NCBI GenBank assembly: GCA_963839955.1
Contig: CAWIXB010000001.1
Coordinates: 186,001 to 250,000 of the forward strand
DNA: 64,000 nt
Direction: 5' to 3'
Source of the DNA: CAWIXB01 sp963839955
GTDB taxonomy: Bacteria; Actinomycetota; Actinomycetes; JACCUZ01
Part shown: one piece after another, positions 43,105 to 52,191 of the stretch
Numbering within the stretch: the first letter of the stretch is position 1
How the letters are laid out: each line of letters begins with the position of its first letter
Position numbers and translations under genes: made by a program
Notes under the pieces: model-generated
Told to the model about the DNA's origin: nothing
The model's database searches: none
Seen by the model: the letters and a program-made list of their open reading frames with translations, nothing else

Positions 43105-44582
43105 ACAACAACGTTCCGGACACCACCTCCGAGCAGCTGGAGCAGATCCTCGCGGCCGCCGCGGAAGCCGCATCTGTCGTCGGTGCGGCCATTCCCCCAG
43201 AGCGCGCGGCCTGGATCCGCGCCACGGCGGACGCGCTCGACGCCGCCGCCGATCGCCTCGTGCCGCTCGCCGTCGAGGAGTCGGCGCTCGCCGAGCCGCG
43301 ACTGCGGGGAGAGGTCGCCCGCAGCTCCGGGCAGCTTCGGCTCTTCGCCGAGGCCCTCGAGGAGGGGGCCCTGCTCGAGCCGGTCATCGACACCGCCGAC
43401 GCCGAGGCGAAGCCGGTGCCCCGGCCGGACCTGCGGCGGATGCTCGTCCCGCTGGGCCCGGTGCTGGTTTTCGCCGCCAGCAACTTTCCCTTCGCCTTCA
43501 GTGTCTGCGGTGGTGACACCGCCTCCGCCCTCGCGGCCGGCTGCCCCGTGGTCGTGAAGAGCCACCCCGGCCACCCCCGGTTGTCCGAGGCGGTCACTGA
43601 GGTGATGGTCACGGCGCTCCGGGCGGCCGGCGCTCCCGACGGCACGCTCGCCGTCGTCCACGGCGACCGGGTCGGCGTGGATGCGCTCGGTGACCCACGG
43701 GTCAAGGCGAGTGGCTTCACCGGCTCGGTGGCCGGGGGGCTGGCGCTGCACGAGATCGCCGTCAACAGGCCGGACCCGATCCCGTTCTACGGCGAGCTCG
43801 GAAGCCTCAATCCCACGTTCGTCCTGTCCGGCGCTCTCGAGGAGCGGGGCTCGGACATCGCCACCGGGTTCGTCGCCTCCTACACCATGGGCGTGGGACA
43901 GTTCTGCACCAAACCAGGCCTACTCTTCCTGCCGGTCGGCCACGGCCTGGAGAAGGAGATCGTGGCAGCCGCTGAGGAGGTCGCGCCCGCCCGGATGCTC
44001 AACGAGCGAATCCACCAGGGCTACACCGAAGGTCTGCGGAGGCTCCGTGGGCGAGAGAGCCTGGAGCCGCTGCTCACTGGCGACCAGTCGGACCACGGTT
44101 CGTCCGCCTCGTTGTTCAAGACCACCGTGCCGCGTCTGATCGAGGACGCCGAGGAGGTGCTCGAGGAGTGCTTCGGGCCGACGTCCATCATCGTCGAGCA
44201 CGCCGACGACGACGAGCTGTATGCCGCGGCGTCTGCCTTCGGCGGGACACTCACGGCGACGGTGCACGCCACCGACTCCGACACGGATGTTGCGCGCAGG
44301 CTGCTTCCGCTGCTGCAGGACCGGGCCGGCCGGGTGGTGTGGAACGGCTGGCCGACCGGTGTGGCGGTCTCTTGGGCGATGCAGCACGGTGGGCCGTTCC
44401 CCGCGACCGTCGGCTCGATCCACACGAGTGTCGGCACCACGTCGGCACGCCGTTTTCAGCGCCCGGTGTGCTTCCAGAACACCCCCGGTGACCTCCTTCC
44501 GCAGGTGCTCCGCGATCGGAACTCTCTTCATCTGAGCCGCCGGGTCAACGGGGAGATCACTCGTTCAGACATCACCTCCTGA
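43101..44582 (+). CDS. 2-oxoglutarate semialdehyde dehydrogenase (NADP+-type ALDH)
   Basis: A 493-residue aldehyde dehydrogenase. Catalytic residues are Asn128 (ASNFPFAF), Glu232 (GELGS) and Cys269 (GQFCTKPG). GQFCTKPG and SNFPFAFSVCGGDTASALAAG are hallmarks of the 2,5-dioxovalerate dehydrogenase group. It completes the conversion of pentoses to 2-oxoglutarate. It is the last gene of the operon; the sugar dehydrogenase and lactonase steps are not encoded here. Confidence 0.93.
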   Translation: MNNNVPDTTSEQLEQILAAAAEAASVVGAAIPPERAAWIRATADALDAAADRLVPLAVEESALAEPRLRGEVARSSGQLRLFAEALEEGALLEPVIDTADAEAKPVPRPDLRRMLVPLGPVLVFAASNFPFAFSVCGGDTASALAAGCPVVVKSHPGHPRLSEAVTEVMVTALRAAGAPDGTLAVVHGDRVGVDALGDPRVKASGFTGSVAGGLALHEIAVNRPDPIPFYGELGSLNPTFVLSGALEERGSDIATGFVASYTMGVGQFCTKPGLLFLPVGHGLEKEIVAAAEEVAPARMLNERIHQGYTEGLRRLRGRESLEPLLTGDQSDHGSSASLFKTTVPRLIEDAEEVLEECFGPTSIIVEHADDDELYAAASAFGGTLTATVHATDSDTDVARRLLPLLQDRAGRVVWNGWPTGVAVSWAMQHGGPFPATVGSIHTSVGTTSARRFQRPVCFQNTPGDLLPQVLRDRNSLHLSRRVNGEITRSDITS

Positions 44583-45001
44583 GCCCGGCCGTCTCGTACG
44601 GACGACACGCGCAGCTCCCGCGTCACTTGATCTTGAAATCGGGAGGCTTTGCCAGGTGCCCGGGCGCCAACAGCCCCCACCGCAGACACGGCCACCCTCA
44701 CCGGATTCGTCCGCGAAGGTTCGTCGCAGCCGACCCGGCTCGGCCGGTGTGGCCGGAGGCAAGGCATAGTCGCGGCGCATCGGATCCCTGGTCTCAATGC
44801 CTCAGCCCCGGCCCCGCGACTGGCCGATCGCGATTTGAAAGCCAAGGATTAGGAAGGTCCTTGCCGGGAACAACGCGCCCCATCAGCGCTGAAACAGCTG
44901 GCGGTTGATTCCGGCACGGCTACGGCCGGCATGAAAGGATTGACCAGTCATGAGGCTGCGATGGGCGTCCTCACTCGCGAGGCCTGTGGGTACAAGCACT
45001 C
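44583..45001. other. Gene-free stretch with third tRNA-Thr-like repeat
   Basis: No convincing gene. At 44632-44646 the sequence CTTGAAATCGGGAGG matches the tRNA-Thr anticodon-arm sequence (29859-29873) at 14 of 15 positions, in the same orientation as the other two copies. It could mark the right end of an island that includes the pentose operon. Confidence 0.5.
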
Positions 45002-46036
45002 ATGGGTCCGCTCGGAGCCACAGGGTCTGACATGCTGCTGCCGAGCGGGCACGGCCCTCTGAGCCGCGCGGTAGTCCGACTGCTGCTCCGCGGGCGCTGG
45101 ACGAGGGAGGACTCGGAAGCATTTCGCGCTCACGTCGAGCGCTGCCCGAACCCATTGACAGACTTGGACTTCCAAGTCGCCCTCACGTACGGGTATGAGC
45201 TGCACTACCGCGGCTTCGATGACGTCGCGGAGGAGATGGAATGGGATCCGGACCTGCTTGCCGCGCGCAGCCATCTCGAACGGCGCTTCTTGGAGGGGCT
45301 TCGGGCCGAGGTGTCCCCGCTCTCCCCGGCGGCGCTGCGGGTGCCCGTCGACCACGGCCTGCGGCAACTCATCGAGCATGAAGAGTCAAGACCGTCCCTG
45401 TCGCAGTACCTGCTCAAGTCGGCCACCGTCGCTCAGTTTCGTGAGTTCCTCGTTCAGCGCTCGTTGTACCACCTGAAAGAGGCAGACCCGCACACGTGGG
45501 TGATACCTCGCCTTGCCGGTGCGTCAAAGGCAGCCCTGATCTCGATCCAGACGGACGAGTACGGCAACGCCGCCCTCGCCCACATGCACTCGAGCCTGTT
45601 CGCCCAGGCCATGCGTGCGCTCGATCTCAATGATCGATACGGAACGTACTGGGCTGACCTGTTGGCGGAGACCCATGCCGCCGTGAACCTCATGAGCCTC
45701 TTCGGGCTTCACAGACGCCATCGGGGCGCCGCAGTTGGACACCTCGCCGCCTTGGAGATGACCTCCACCCAACCCAACCGCCGGTATGGCAACGGCCTGC
45801 GGCGCCTGGGCTACGGGCCGCGGGCGACCGCCTTCTTCGATGAGCACGTCGAGGCCGACGCCGTACATGAACAGATCGCGGCCGTTGACATGTGCGGGAA
45901 TCTGGTGAGGTCCGAGCCGGACCTCCATGCAGATGTTCTCTGGGGCGCCATGTGCTGCCTGCGCCTTGACCAGGCAGCTGGGGAGGCATTGCTCGGCCGA
46001 TGGATCAGCGCCAGTACCTCAGGAATGGCCTCATGA
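45002..46036 (+). CDS. Iron-containing redox enzyme family protein (haem-oxygenase-like di-iron fold)
   Basis: The 344-residue helical protein resembles the haem-oxygenase-like di-iron oxidase group (relatives include UndA and SznF-type oxygenases). Candidate iron ligands lie in the DEYGNAALAHMHSSLF helix, the Glu of AALEMTSTQP, and the FFDEHVEADAVHEQ helix. Such enzymes do N-oxygenation, C-C cleavage or desaturation in natural-product pathways; the reaction is unknown here. The start is 45002 or 45032 (AGGG before it). It is coupled to the GT2 gene by an ATGA overlap. Confidence 0.75.
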   Translation: MGPLGATGSDMLLPSGHGPLSRAVVRLLLRGRWTREDSEAFRAHVERCPNPLTDLDFQVALTYGYELHYRGFDDVAEEMEWDPDLLAARSHLERRFLEGLRAEVSPLSPAALRVPVDHGLRQLIEHEESRPSLSQYLLKSATVAQFREFLVQRSLYHLKEADPHTWVIPRLAGASKAALISIQTDEYGNAALAHMHSSLFAQAMRALDLNDRYGTYWADLLAETHAAVNLMSLFGLHRRHRGAAVGHLAALEMTSTQPNRRYGNGLRRLGYGPRATAFFDEHVEADAVHEQIAAVDMCGNLVRSEPDLHADVLWGAMCCLRLDQAAGEALLGRWISASTSGMAS

Positions 46037-47265
46037 AACGTCCGGAGATTGGCATCGACTATGTCCTTCCGCTCCGCTGGGACGACGACCAGGACCTCGC
46101 CGACCTGACGAACTACCTCCGATGGTTGTCCAAGCGCGCACGAATCATCATCGTCGACGGCTCCTGCCAGGAACGGTTCACTCGTCACCACCGCGCATGG
46201 CACTCGATTGCCGAGCACGTGAGACCCGCTCCCGCTGCCGGCTTGAACGGCAAGGTCGTGGGCGTCCACACCGGGATGATGCTGGCGGCCGCGGACTGCG
46301 TCATCATCGCCGACGATGACGTCCGATACGACCATCTGGCCCTAGAAGCCGTCGTGGCAGCCCTTGACCACGACGATCTGGTGGGACCCCAGAACGTGTT
46401 CCGACCGATGCCCTGGCACGCTGCGTGGGACACCTCCAGAATCCTTCTGAACAGGGCGTTGGCCGCTGACTACCCAGGCACTTTTGCGATCCGCCGATCG
46501 ATGTTCGAGGAGATGGGTGGCTACAGCCCAGATGTGCTCTTTGAGAATCTCGAGTTGATGCGCACCGTGAAAGCCAACGGTGGCTCTATTCGCCGGCCAC
46601 TGGACGTGTTCGTCACGCGCCGCTCCTCGACGATGAGCAGATTCCTCGATCAGCGGGTGCGTCAGGCATACGACGACCTCTCTCAGCCCTGGCGGCTCCT
46701 GGCGTTCCTCCCCATCCTTCCCGCGGCCCTCTCAGGGCGACGCGGTCGGCAGGCTGTCGCAACGTTGCTGGCCGCATCCGTCGCACTAGCGGAGATAGGA
46801 CGCCGACGGGGCGGGGGGGCGGCGGTCTTTCCCAGGTGGTGCGTCGCATTCGCGCCTGCCTGGCTGGCCGAGCGCGCTGTCTGTATCTGGATCGCGGTCT
46901 TCCAGCGGATCCTCTTCGGAGGCGTCCGCTATTCCGGGCAACGGCTCGCCACGGCTGCCCACAGCAGCAGGCGCCTGCGGAGTGAGGCGGCCACGCGCCG
47001 GCCTTTCGTCACCCCCGGGCGAGCGGAAGCGGCTCCGGTGGGACCCGTCGCAGAAGGGCTTCAACGCCGAACGGCCGCAGCGACAGAGCGCGACGACCGC
47101 GCGCCCGGCATCGATGTCCTGCCCGTCCACATCCGCAAGTCGGAACTGCCCACGCACGATCAACGGCCCGTCGGGATACGGCGTGATACTCGGCATGTCG
47201 GCGGCGTCGTCTCGCCGCTCGTCGTCGCACATGACGAGCCAATGCCCGACCTCAACCATCGCTAA
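46033..47265 (+). CDS. GT2-family glycosyltransferase, membrane-associated
   Basis: A 410-residue protein with a GT-A core: nucleotide-binding region IIIVDGSCQERF, the DxD-like motif VIIADDDVRYDH and the acceptor motif FAIRRSMFEEMGGY. Two hydrophobic segments follow (about residues 215-262 and 270-300). The last 90 residues are low-complexity, lie antisense to the CDGSH gene and may not be conserved, so the true C-terminus is uncertain. The start at 46033 overlaps the previous stop. Sugar donor and acceptor unknown. Confidence 0.8.
   Translation: MKRPEIGIDYVLPLRWDDDQDLADLTNYLRWLSKRARIIIVDGSCQERFTRHHRAWHSIAEHVRPAPAAGLNGKVVGVHTGMMLAAADCVIIADDDVRYDHLALEAVVAALDHDDLVGPQNVFRPMPWHAAWDTSRILLNRALAADYPGTFAIRRSMFEEMGGYSPDVLFENLELMRTVKANGGSIRRPLDVFVTRRSSTMSRFLDQRVRQAYDDLSQPWRLLAFLPILPAALSGRRGRQAVATLLAASVALAEIGRRRGGGAAVFPRWCVAFAPAWLAERAVCIWIAVFQRILFGGVRYSGQRLATAAHSSRRLRSEAATRRPFVTPGRAEAAPVGPVAEGLQRRTAAATERDDRAPGIDVLPVHIRKSELPTHDQRPVGIRRDTRHVGGVVSPLVVAHDEPMPDLNHR
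46786..47196 (-). CDS. CDGSH iron-sulfur domain protein
   Basis: Starting at ATG 47196, the first 65 residues form a CDGSH domain: the ligand motif C-x-C-x2-S-x3-P-x-C-D-G-S-H is exact (CRCGRSALKPFCDGSH), binding a [2Fe-2S] cluster through three Cys and one His. Stand-alone CDGSH proteins are about 60-80 residues; this frame runs on for about 70 more residues antisense to the GT2 gene before a stop, so a lost stop is possible. Small CDGSH proteins are redox or cluster-transfer factors and often adjoin haem-oxygenase-like di-iron enzymes, which fits the neighbour at 45002. Confidence 0.75.
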   Translation of the reverse strand: MPSITPYPDGPLIVRGQFRLADVDGQDIDAGRAVVALCRCGRSALKPFCDGSHRSRFRSPGGDERPARGRLTPQAPAAVGSRGEPLPGIADASEEDPLEDRDPDTDSALGQPGRRECDAPPGKDRRPPAPSASYLR

Positions 47266-47278
47266 CACAAGGACGCGC

Positions 47279-48034
47279 ATGACACTCGACAACGGTCAGA
47301 GCCAGACCGACTTCGATCCCTCGACATACGGCAAATTCGCGGCTGAAAACTATGACCAGCTTCACGACGACCTCGATCCTGCACCGGCACTGCACCTGCT
47401 CACCGAGCTGTCTCGTGGGGGCCGGGTCGTCGAATTCGGCATCGGGACAGGCCGCCTTGCGCTGCCGCTCGCGGCGGCCGGCTTGGAAGTTCACGGCATA
47501 GAGGGCTCGGCGGCAATGGTAGGCCGCCTGCGGAGCAAGCCAGGCGGCGAATGCATCCCCGTAGAGATCGGCGACTTCTCCACGGCCTGCGCTGGAGAAG
47601 GCTTTGCGCTGGCCTTCCTGGTCATCAACACCATCTACGCCCTGCCCTCCCAGGAGGCGCAGGTGCAATGCTTTCGCAACGCCGCGCACCACCTGCACAA
47701 GGGAGGACTGTTCCTCGTGGAGGCATGGGTGCCCGACGTCGGCGCCTTTCGGAACGGGACAGCGACACGACCAGTGCGGGTCAGCGACGGGCACATCGAA
47801 CTGGAGATCGCCACCATCGACCCCGCCCAGCAGACCATGCAGACGAACAAGCTCCACATCACGGAAACCGGAACGCAACTGATTCCGGCCAACCACCGTT
47901 ACGCCTGGCCGGCCGAGATGGATCTCATGGCCCAGATCGCCGGCATGCGCCTTGCCCACCGATGGGAGGACTGGGCGAAGACACCCTTTACGCGGCACAG
48001 CATGAGTCACATCTCTGTATGGCAGAAGACCTGA
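47279..48034 (+). CDS. Class I SAM-dependent methyltransferase
   Basis: A 251-residue methyltransferase: motif I VVEFGIGTGRLALPLAAAG, acidic residue in HGIEGSAAM, and LVINTIYALPSQEAQ (motif IV region). AAGG is placed before the ATG. The N-terminus FDPSTYGKFAAENYDQLH is found in methyltransferases of actinobacterial secondary metabolism. It is the last intact gene before the decayed block. Confidence 0.85.
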   Translation: MTLDNGQSQTDFDPSTYGKFAAENYDQLHDDLDPAPALHLLTELSRGGRVVEFGIGTGRLALPLAAAGLEVHGIEGSAAMVGRLRSKPGGECIPVEIGDFSTACAGEGFALAFLVINTIYALPSQEAQVQCFRNAAHHLHKGGLFLVEAWVPDVGAFRNGTATRPVRVSDGHIELEIATIDPAQQTMQTNKLHITETGTQLIPANHRYAWPAEMDLMAQIAGMRLAHRWEDWAKTPFTRHSMSHISVWQKT

Positions 48035-48201
48035 ACAGTCACCGGCTGATCGGCTGACCGACATCAGACTGCTCCAGCACTTGGCGGGTAGCGTCGAACC
48101 GCTCGGGTAGACAGGGCCCTATGACCCACCTGGCCGGCAGAATCGGTCCGACGACCCTGTCTCTCCATGGACTGCAACGGCGCATCAGCCTGAGCTGGGC
48201 G

Positions 48202-49374
48202 ATACGGGCTACCGCGACGTCACGGCGGATGTAGCGGTTCTCGGCGGTGGCATCGTTGGCGTCACTGCCGCTCTATTGGAGCCGCGACGGTGCTCGCGTG
48301 GTGCTCGTCGAGGCGGGTCGCATCGACCACGGTTTCACGGCGCAGTCCACGGTCAAGGCCACGCTCGGTCCCGGCATGATGCTCGGTCACATCGCGCGGC
48401 TGCACGGCGAGGGTGTCGCCTCCTCCTACGTGTCGTTCAACCGCGGGGGGCTCCAAGACTTCGTGGGTTTCGCCCAAGAGCTGGAGGGAGCTCGGCCGAC
48501 TGTGCTCTGACGGAAGGCCGCACACGTTCTACGCCGTAAATCGGGCCGATGGAGAGCGACTGGCCGAAGAGGCGGAACTGGCCCAACGTTCGGGTGCGCT
48601 GCTTCGGCCTGCCGACCCAGCCCTGGTGCCGATGCCTGCCGCGGAAGCGGTCGCCTTCGCCGAGTCCTACACGTTCCATCCGGCGACCTATCTGGCCGGT
48701 CTCGCGGAACTGGCGTAGAGGCGGGTGTGGCGATCATCGAGGACACAGTCGCGCTCGGGGTGGATCACGGCTCTCCGTGCACCATCCGGACCAGCGTCGG
48801 CGGGCTTGCTGCCGATCAGGTGATCGTGGCGACCCATGTGCCGATCCTTGACCGAGGGCTGCAGTTCGCTCGCTACTCCCAGAAACGGGAGTACGGCGTC
48901 GCAGGTGTCCTGCCACCTGCCCTGGGCGGGACCGATCGCCTACGGCCAGTCCCGAATTCTCATGGCCAGCGGCTTTTCTGCATGGGGTATCACCAACGGC
49001 ACCGCCGCCGCGGCACTTCTCGTCGACCAGCTCGGCGGTCGCAGCAACCAGTTTCCGCCTGCTTGACCCCCGACGACCCGGACTCGCAGCCCTCGGTGAA
49101 CTGGTCAAGCACAACGCGACGGTCGCTCGGCACTTCGTGGCGGGCCGGTTGCGCAGTGATCCCGCCGGCGCTTCGAGCGGCCTGAAGCCTGGCGACGCCG
49201 CCGTTATGAAGATCGGCGGCAAGGCGGAGCCGTGCACCGTGACCAAGAAGGAAAAGTGCCTGCGGTATCAGCCACCTGCACACACCTTGGTTGCACAGTG
49301 GAATGGACGCGTCGGAATACTTATGGGACTGCCCTGTCACGGCTCTCGCTTCGGCGTCAGCGGTGATCCCGTGC
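48202..49374 (+). pseudogene. FAD-dependent oxidoreductase with C-terminal Rieske domain, broken
   Basis: Pieces in several frames align in order to a DadA-type oxidase: the FAD motif VAVLGGGIVG (near 48235), DGARVVLVEAGRI, LQDFVGFAQELE, the middle region HTFYAVNRADGERLAEEAEL, ATHVPILDRGLQFARYSQKRE, and the late FSAWGITNGTAAAALLVDQL. A stretch before the last piece is deleted. The C-terminal Rieske part keeps CHGSRF but its first Cys-His pair is degraded. At least four frameshifts plus a deletion make a working protein impossible as read. It ends by joining a LacI fragment. Confidence 0.8.
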
Positions 49375-49600
49375 GCCCGGATGTTGTGATCGCCATGAGC
49401 GATCAGCTCGCAGCGGGTGCCCTCGATGCGCTCGGGTCGTCCGCTCGGGTGAGCGGATGGGACGACAGCGAGCTCGCCACCACATCGGCTTTCCGAGCCT
49501 TCACCACTCCCTGTTCGACCAGGGCGTCGAGTGCGCGCGCATCGCTGCCGGACTCATCACGACGGTGGACACGGTGCCGTGGCAGCTCGCAGTGCGCTAG
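49375..49600 (+). pseudogene. C-terminal fragment of a LacI-family regulator
   Basis: Directly after the Rieske fragment the same frame switches to PDVVIAMSDQLAAGALDAL, the LacI-family effector-domain motif, then GWDDSELA. After a frameshift the expected C-terminus follows (HHSLFDQGVECARIAAGLIT) and a TAG at 49598. The N-terminal two thirds, including the HTH, are missing. The junction near 49375 must result from a deletion. Confidence 0.75.
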
Positions 49601-49696
49601 ACCGAGGTGAGGCTTCTATATCGAGCGGTCCAAGACAGCCTGAACCCTTGACGTCGCGAATGCCGGATACCTAGTGTCATCACTTGAAAGCTCCCG

Positions 49697-49718
49697 TTAA
49701 CGTTAAGTTTAACGTTAA
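49697..49718. promoter_or_regulatory. Double LacI-type operator TTAACGTTAA
   Basis: Two perfect copies of TTAACGTTAA lie at 49697-49706 and 49709-49718, 12 bp apart start to start. They are 180-200 bp upstream of the PLD-like gene. The same palindrome recurs before the DUF6772-like gene and before the ABC importer, so they probably share a regulator. Confidence 0.65.
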
Positions 49719-49897
49719 TTCCATAACGAAGCCACGCCGCTCTCGCCCTACGAGGCGGGCGTTAGCCGGGAAGAGCGTCACGACCCTCACTAGCGACCTG
49801 CTGCCGCCGACACGCTCCCCATCCGACCCTGAACGCCATCGGCTACGGCTTCCGGATGCGTCCCGGGCAGCCTCGCCCACGACGGAAGGACAGTTCG

Positions 49898-51055
49898 ATG
49901 CGCGTCATCTCAGTGCTCGTGTCCGCCGCGCTTGCATTGACGCTCTCGTCAATGCCGACGAGGGCGTTCGGCCGAAGCAGACATGCAGCCGTGCTGCGAC
50001 GCCCCGGCCACGCAGGTGATGACTGACGCAGTGTTCAGCAACCCGGCGGCTGGGGATCCGAGCGTGATCGTTCGACAGATCTGTAACCTCGTGCACCAGA
50101 CGCCGAACAACGCCCGGATAGGATCGCCCATTTCGTGATCTCCGGTGACGTCGGCATGGACTTCGCGACTGAGCTCGTCGATGCCGATCTGCGCGGCGTC
50201 GACGTGCAGCTCGTGCTCGACGGCTGGAGGTCGAGAACCCGGCCGTGGACGTGCTGCGCGCGGGGCTCGGAACCGATGAGTTGCAGCGCTCGTGGCTGGA
50301 CGTCTGCACGGGCCTGTCGCTGGAGGGGAACACGGCGGCATGCATTGGGCCAAGGGGGACACAACAAGCTTGACCTGTTCTCGAACACCGGTGGTGAGTC
50401 CGATGTCGTCGTGCAGTCCTCGGCGAACTTCACCGATCTGAACTCGAGGAACTATTGGAAGAACGCGACGACGCTGGTCGGGAAGACGAGGCTCTACCAG
50501 GCGAATGACTCGTACTTCGAGGACCTGGCGGCCGAGGCGCGACGAACGACTCCTACCGCACTACGACGACCGGCATGCGGGGCGGCTCGGTGACGTCGTA
50601 CTTCTTCCCGAGGGCCACCGGTGACCCGATCGTCGAAGACCTGGCCGAAGTCGGCGGCCGGACCTGCACAACGATCCGCATCGGCATGTCCGAATGGGAC
50701 AACTACCGGATCGCGATCGCTGAGCGGCTGGTGGACCTGGCCGACAGGGTTGCCGGGTCCGTATCGTCTACGGGGTGATGGACGCCGAGGTCGGCGAACT
50801 GCTCTCCTGGCACCCCAACATTGCGCTGCGCAGGCTCGACGACGCCAATCAGCTGCCCGGCCGGATCCACTCGAAGTACGGGCTCATCGAGGGTGACTAC
50901 TTCGGGACCAGGACGCGCGGTGGTACTACGGTAGCCCCAACTTCAACCAGACCTCGCTGCGACGCAACGACGAGGCGATGCTGAAGACCAACATCAAGCC
51001 GATCTACGACCAGTTCCGGGCGAACTTCGAGGCGATGTACGCGGCGGCGCTGTAA
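49898..51055 (+). pseudogene. Secreted phospholipase D-like protein, frameshifted
   Basis: The ATG has GGAAGGA upstream and begins a signal peptide (MRVISVLVSAALALTL). In-order pieces in different frames show a PLD-family protein: VISGDVGMDFATELVDADLRG, LVLDGW, a first HxK region HNK...LFSN with SSANFTDLNSR, ATGDPIVEDLAEVGGRTC, and a second HxK motif RIHSKY with SPNFNQTSLRRND. The C-terminal YDQFRANFEAMYAAAL ends at TAA 51055. At least six frame changes are needed. If read correctly, an exported phosphodiesterase of about 380 residues results. Operators lie upstream. Confidence 0.8.
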
Positions 51056-51118
51056 GCGGACCGGTTCGACGACCGAGGGGCAGTCCTGGGATAGACGGCC
51101 GCGACAGAACGCGGCGAC

Positions 51119-52162
51119 CTATTTTCCCTTGGTCGACGCCCGGGGGATGAGTTGTGGGTGACCAGCCGTTTAACGAGTGCTTCGCCGGGCGGGGACGCAA
51201 TGCGCTCCAGGAGCAGGTCGACGGCTGTTGTCCGACCTCCTGGGCGGGCAGCCGTACGGTGGTGAGCGAAGGCGACAGGAAGTCCGAGAACGGATAGTCA
51301 CCGAAGCCGATCACCATCAGGTCGTCGGGGACCCGCGCCCCTGCTCGTGCAGCGCCCGGTAGAGGCCGAGCGCGAAGTAGTCGTTGCCCACGACCACCGC
51401 GTCGGGCAGGGTGTCGCGACGCAGCAGCTTGCGGGCGACGCGATATGCCTGCTCTGGTTGCCAGGGCAGTGCCGCCTCCTCGTACCGCCGGGTGGGCACG
51501 GAGATCACGCTGCCGCGCGGAACCGGCAGGGCCGCCTCGGCCATCGCCCGCCGGAAGCCGGCGATCCGGTCGGCGATCGTGGTGATGGGCAGGTCTTCCT
51601 CGAGGACCACGATCGAGCGCGCGCCACGGGCGATCGCGTGCGCGGTGGCCTGGTAGGCGCCGAGCTCGTTGTCGGTGCCGACGAACGGGTAGCCCAACTC
51701 GGGCAGGTCGCGGTTGAGCAGCACGGTCGGCACGCCGAGCCCACCGAGCCGGCGCCACGGGTCGGCGGTGCCCTGCACCGGCACGACGATCGCGCCGCTG
51801 ACCGAGGAGCGCAGCAACGACTCCGCCGCGCGCACCTCGATCTCCTCGGACTCGTCGGTCACGGCCAGCAGGAGGGAATAGCCGTGCGCCCGGGCCCGCA
51901 CCTCGATGCCGGAGATGAGCTGGGCGTAGAACGGGTTGGACGGGTTGGTGATGACCAGGCCGAAGGTCATCGCCGAGCCGAGGACGAGCGAGCGGGCCAG
52001 CGTGTTGGGCACGTAGCCGACCCGCTCGGCCTCGGCGCGCACCAGCGCGCGGGTCCGCTCGCCGATGCCGTCCTTACCGGACAGCGCACGGGAGACAGTG
52101 TTGACCGACAGGTTGAGCGTCGCCGCGATGTCGCGCAACGTGTGCCGGCGACCCTGCGCCAT
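51119..52162 (-). pseudogene. LacI-family regulator with C-terminal frameshifts
   Basis: From the ATG at 52162 the protein has an intact HTH (HTLRDIAATLNLSVNTVSRALSG), hinge, and most of the effector domain (GLVITNPSNPFYAQLISGIE, VVVGNDYFALGLYRAL). Frame breaks near 51330 and 51222 separate the remaining pieces VPDDLMVIGFGDYPFSDFLSPSL and TAVDLLLERIASP, after which the expected end is near 51119. With no correction the C-terminus is wrong but the DNA-binding part is intact. It is the natural candidate for binding the TTAACGTTAA sites around it. Confidence 0.85.
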
Positions 52163-52191
52163 CCCGTGCCCTTTCCGTACCAGGCGGTTTG

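Noticed and set aside
44627..44908. Small plus-strand frames in the gap after the aldehyde dehydrogenase
   Set aside because: Overlapping frames of similar length in two phases, no ribosome binding site, no recognised motif.
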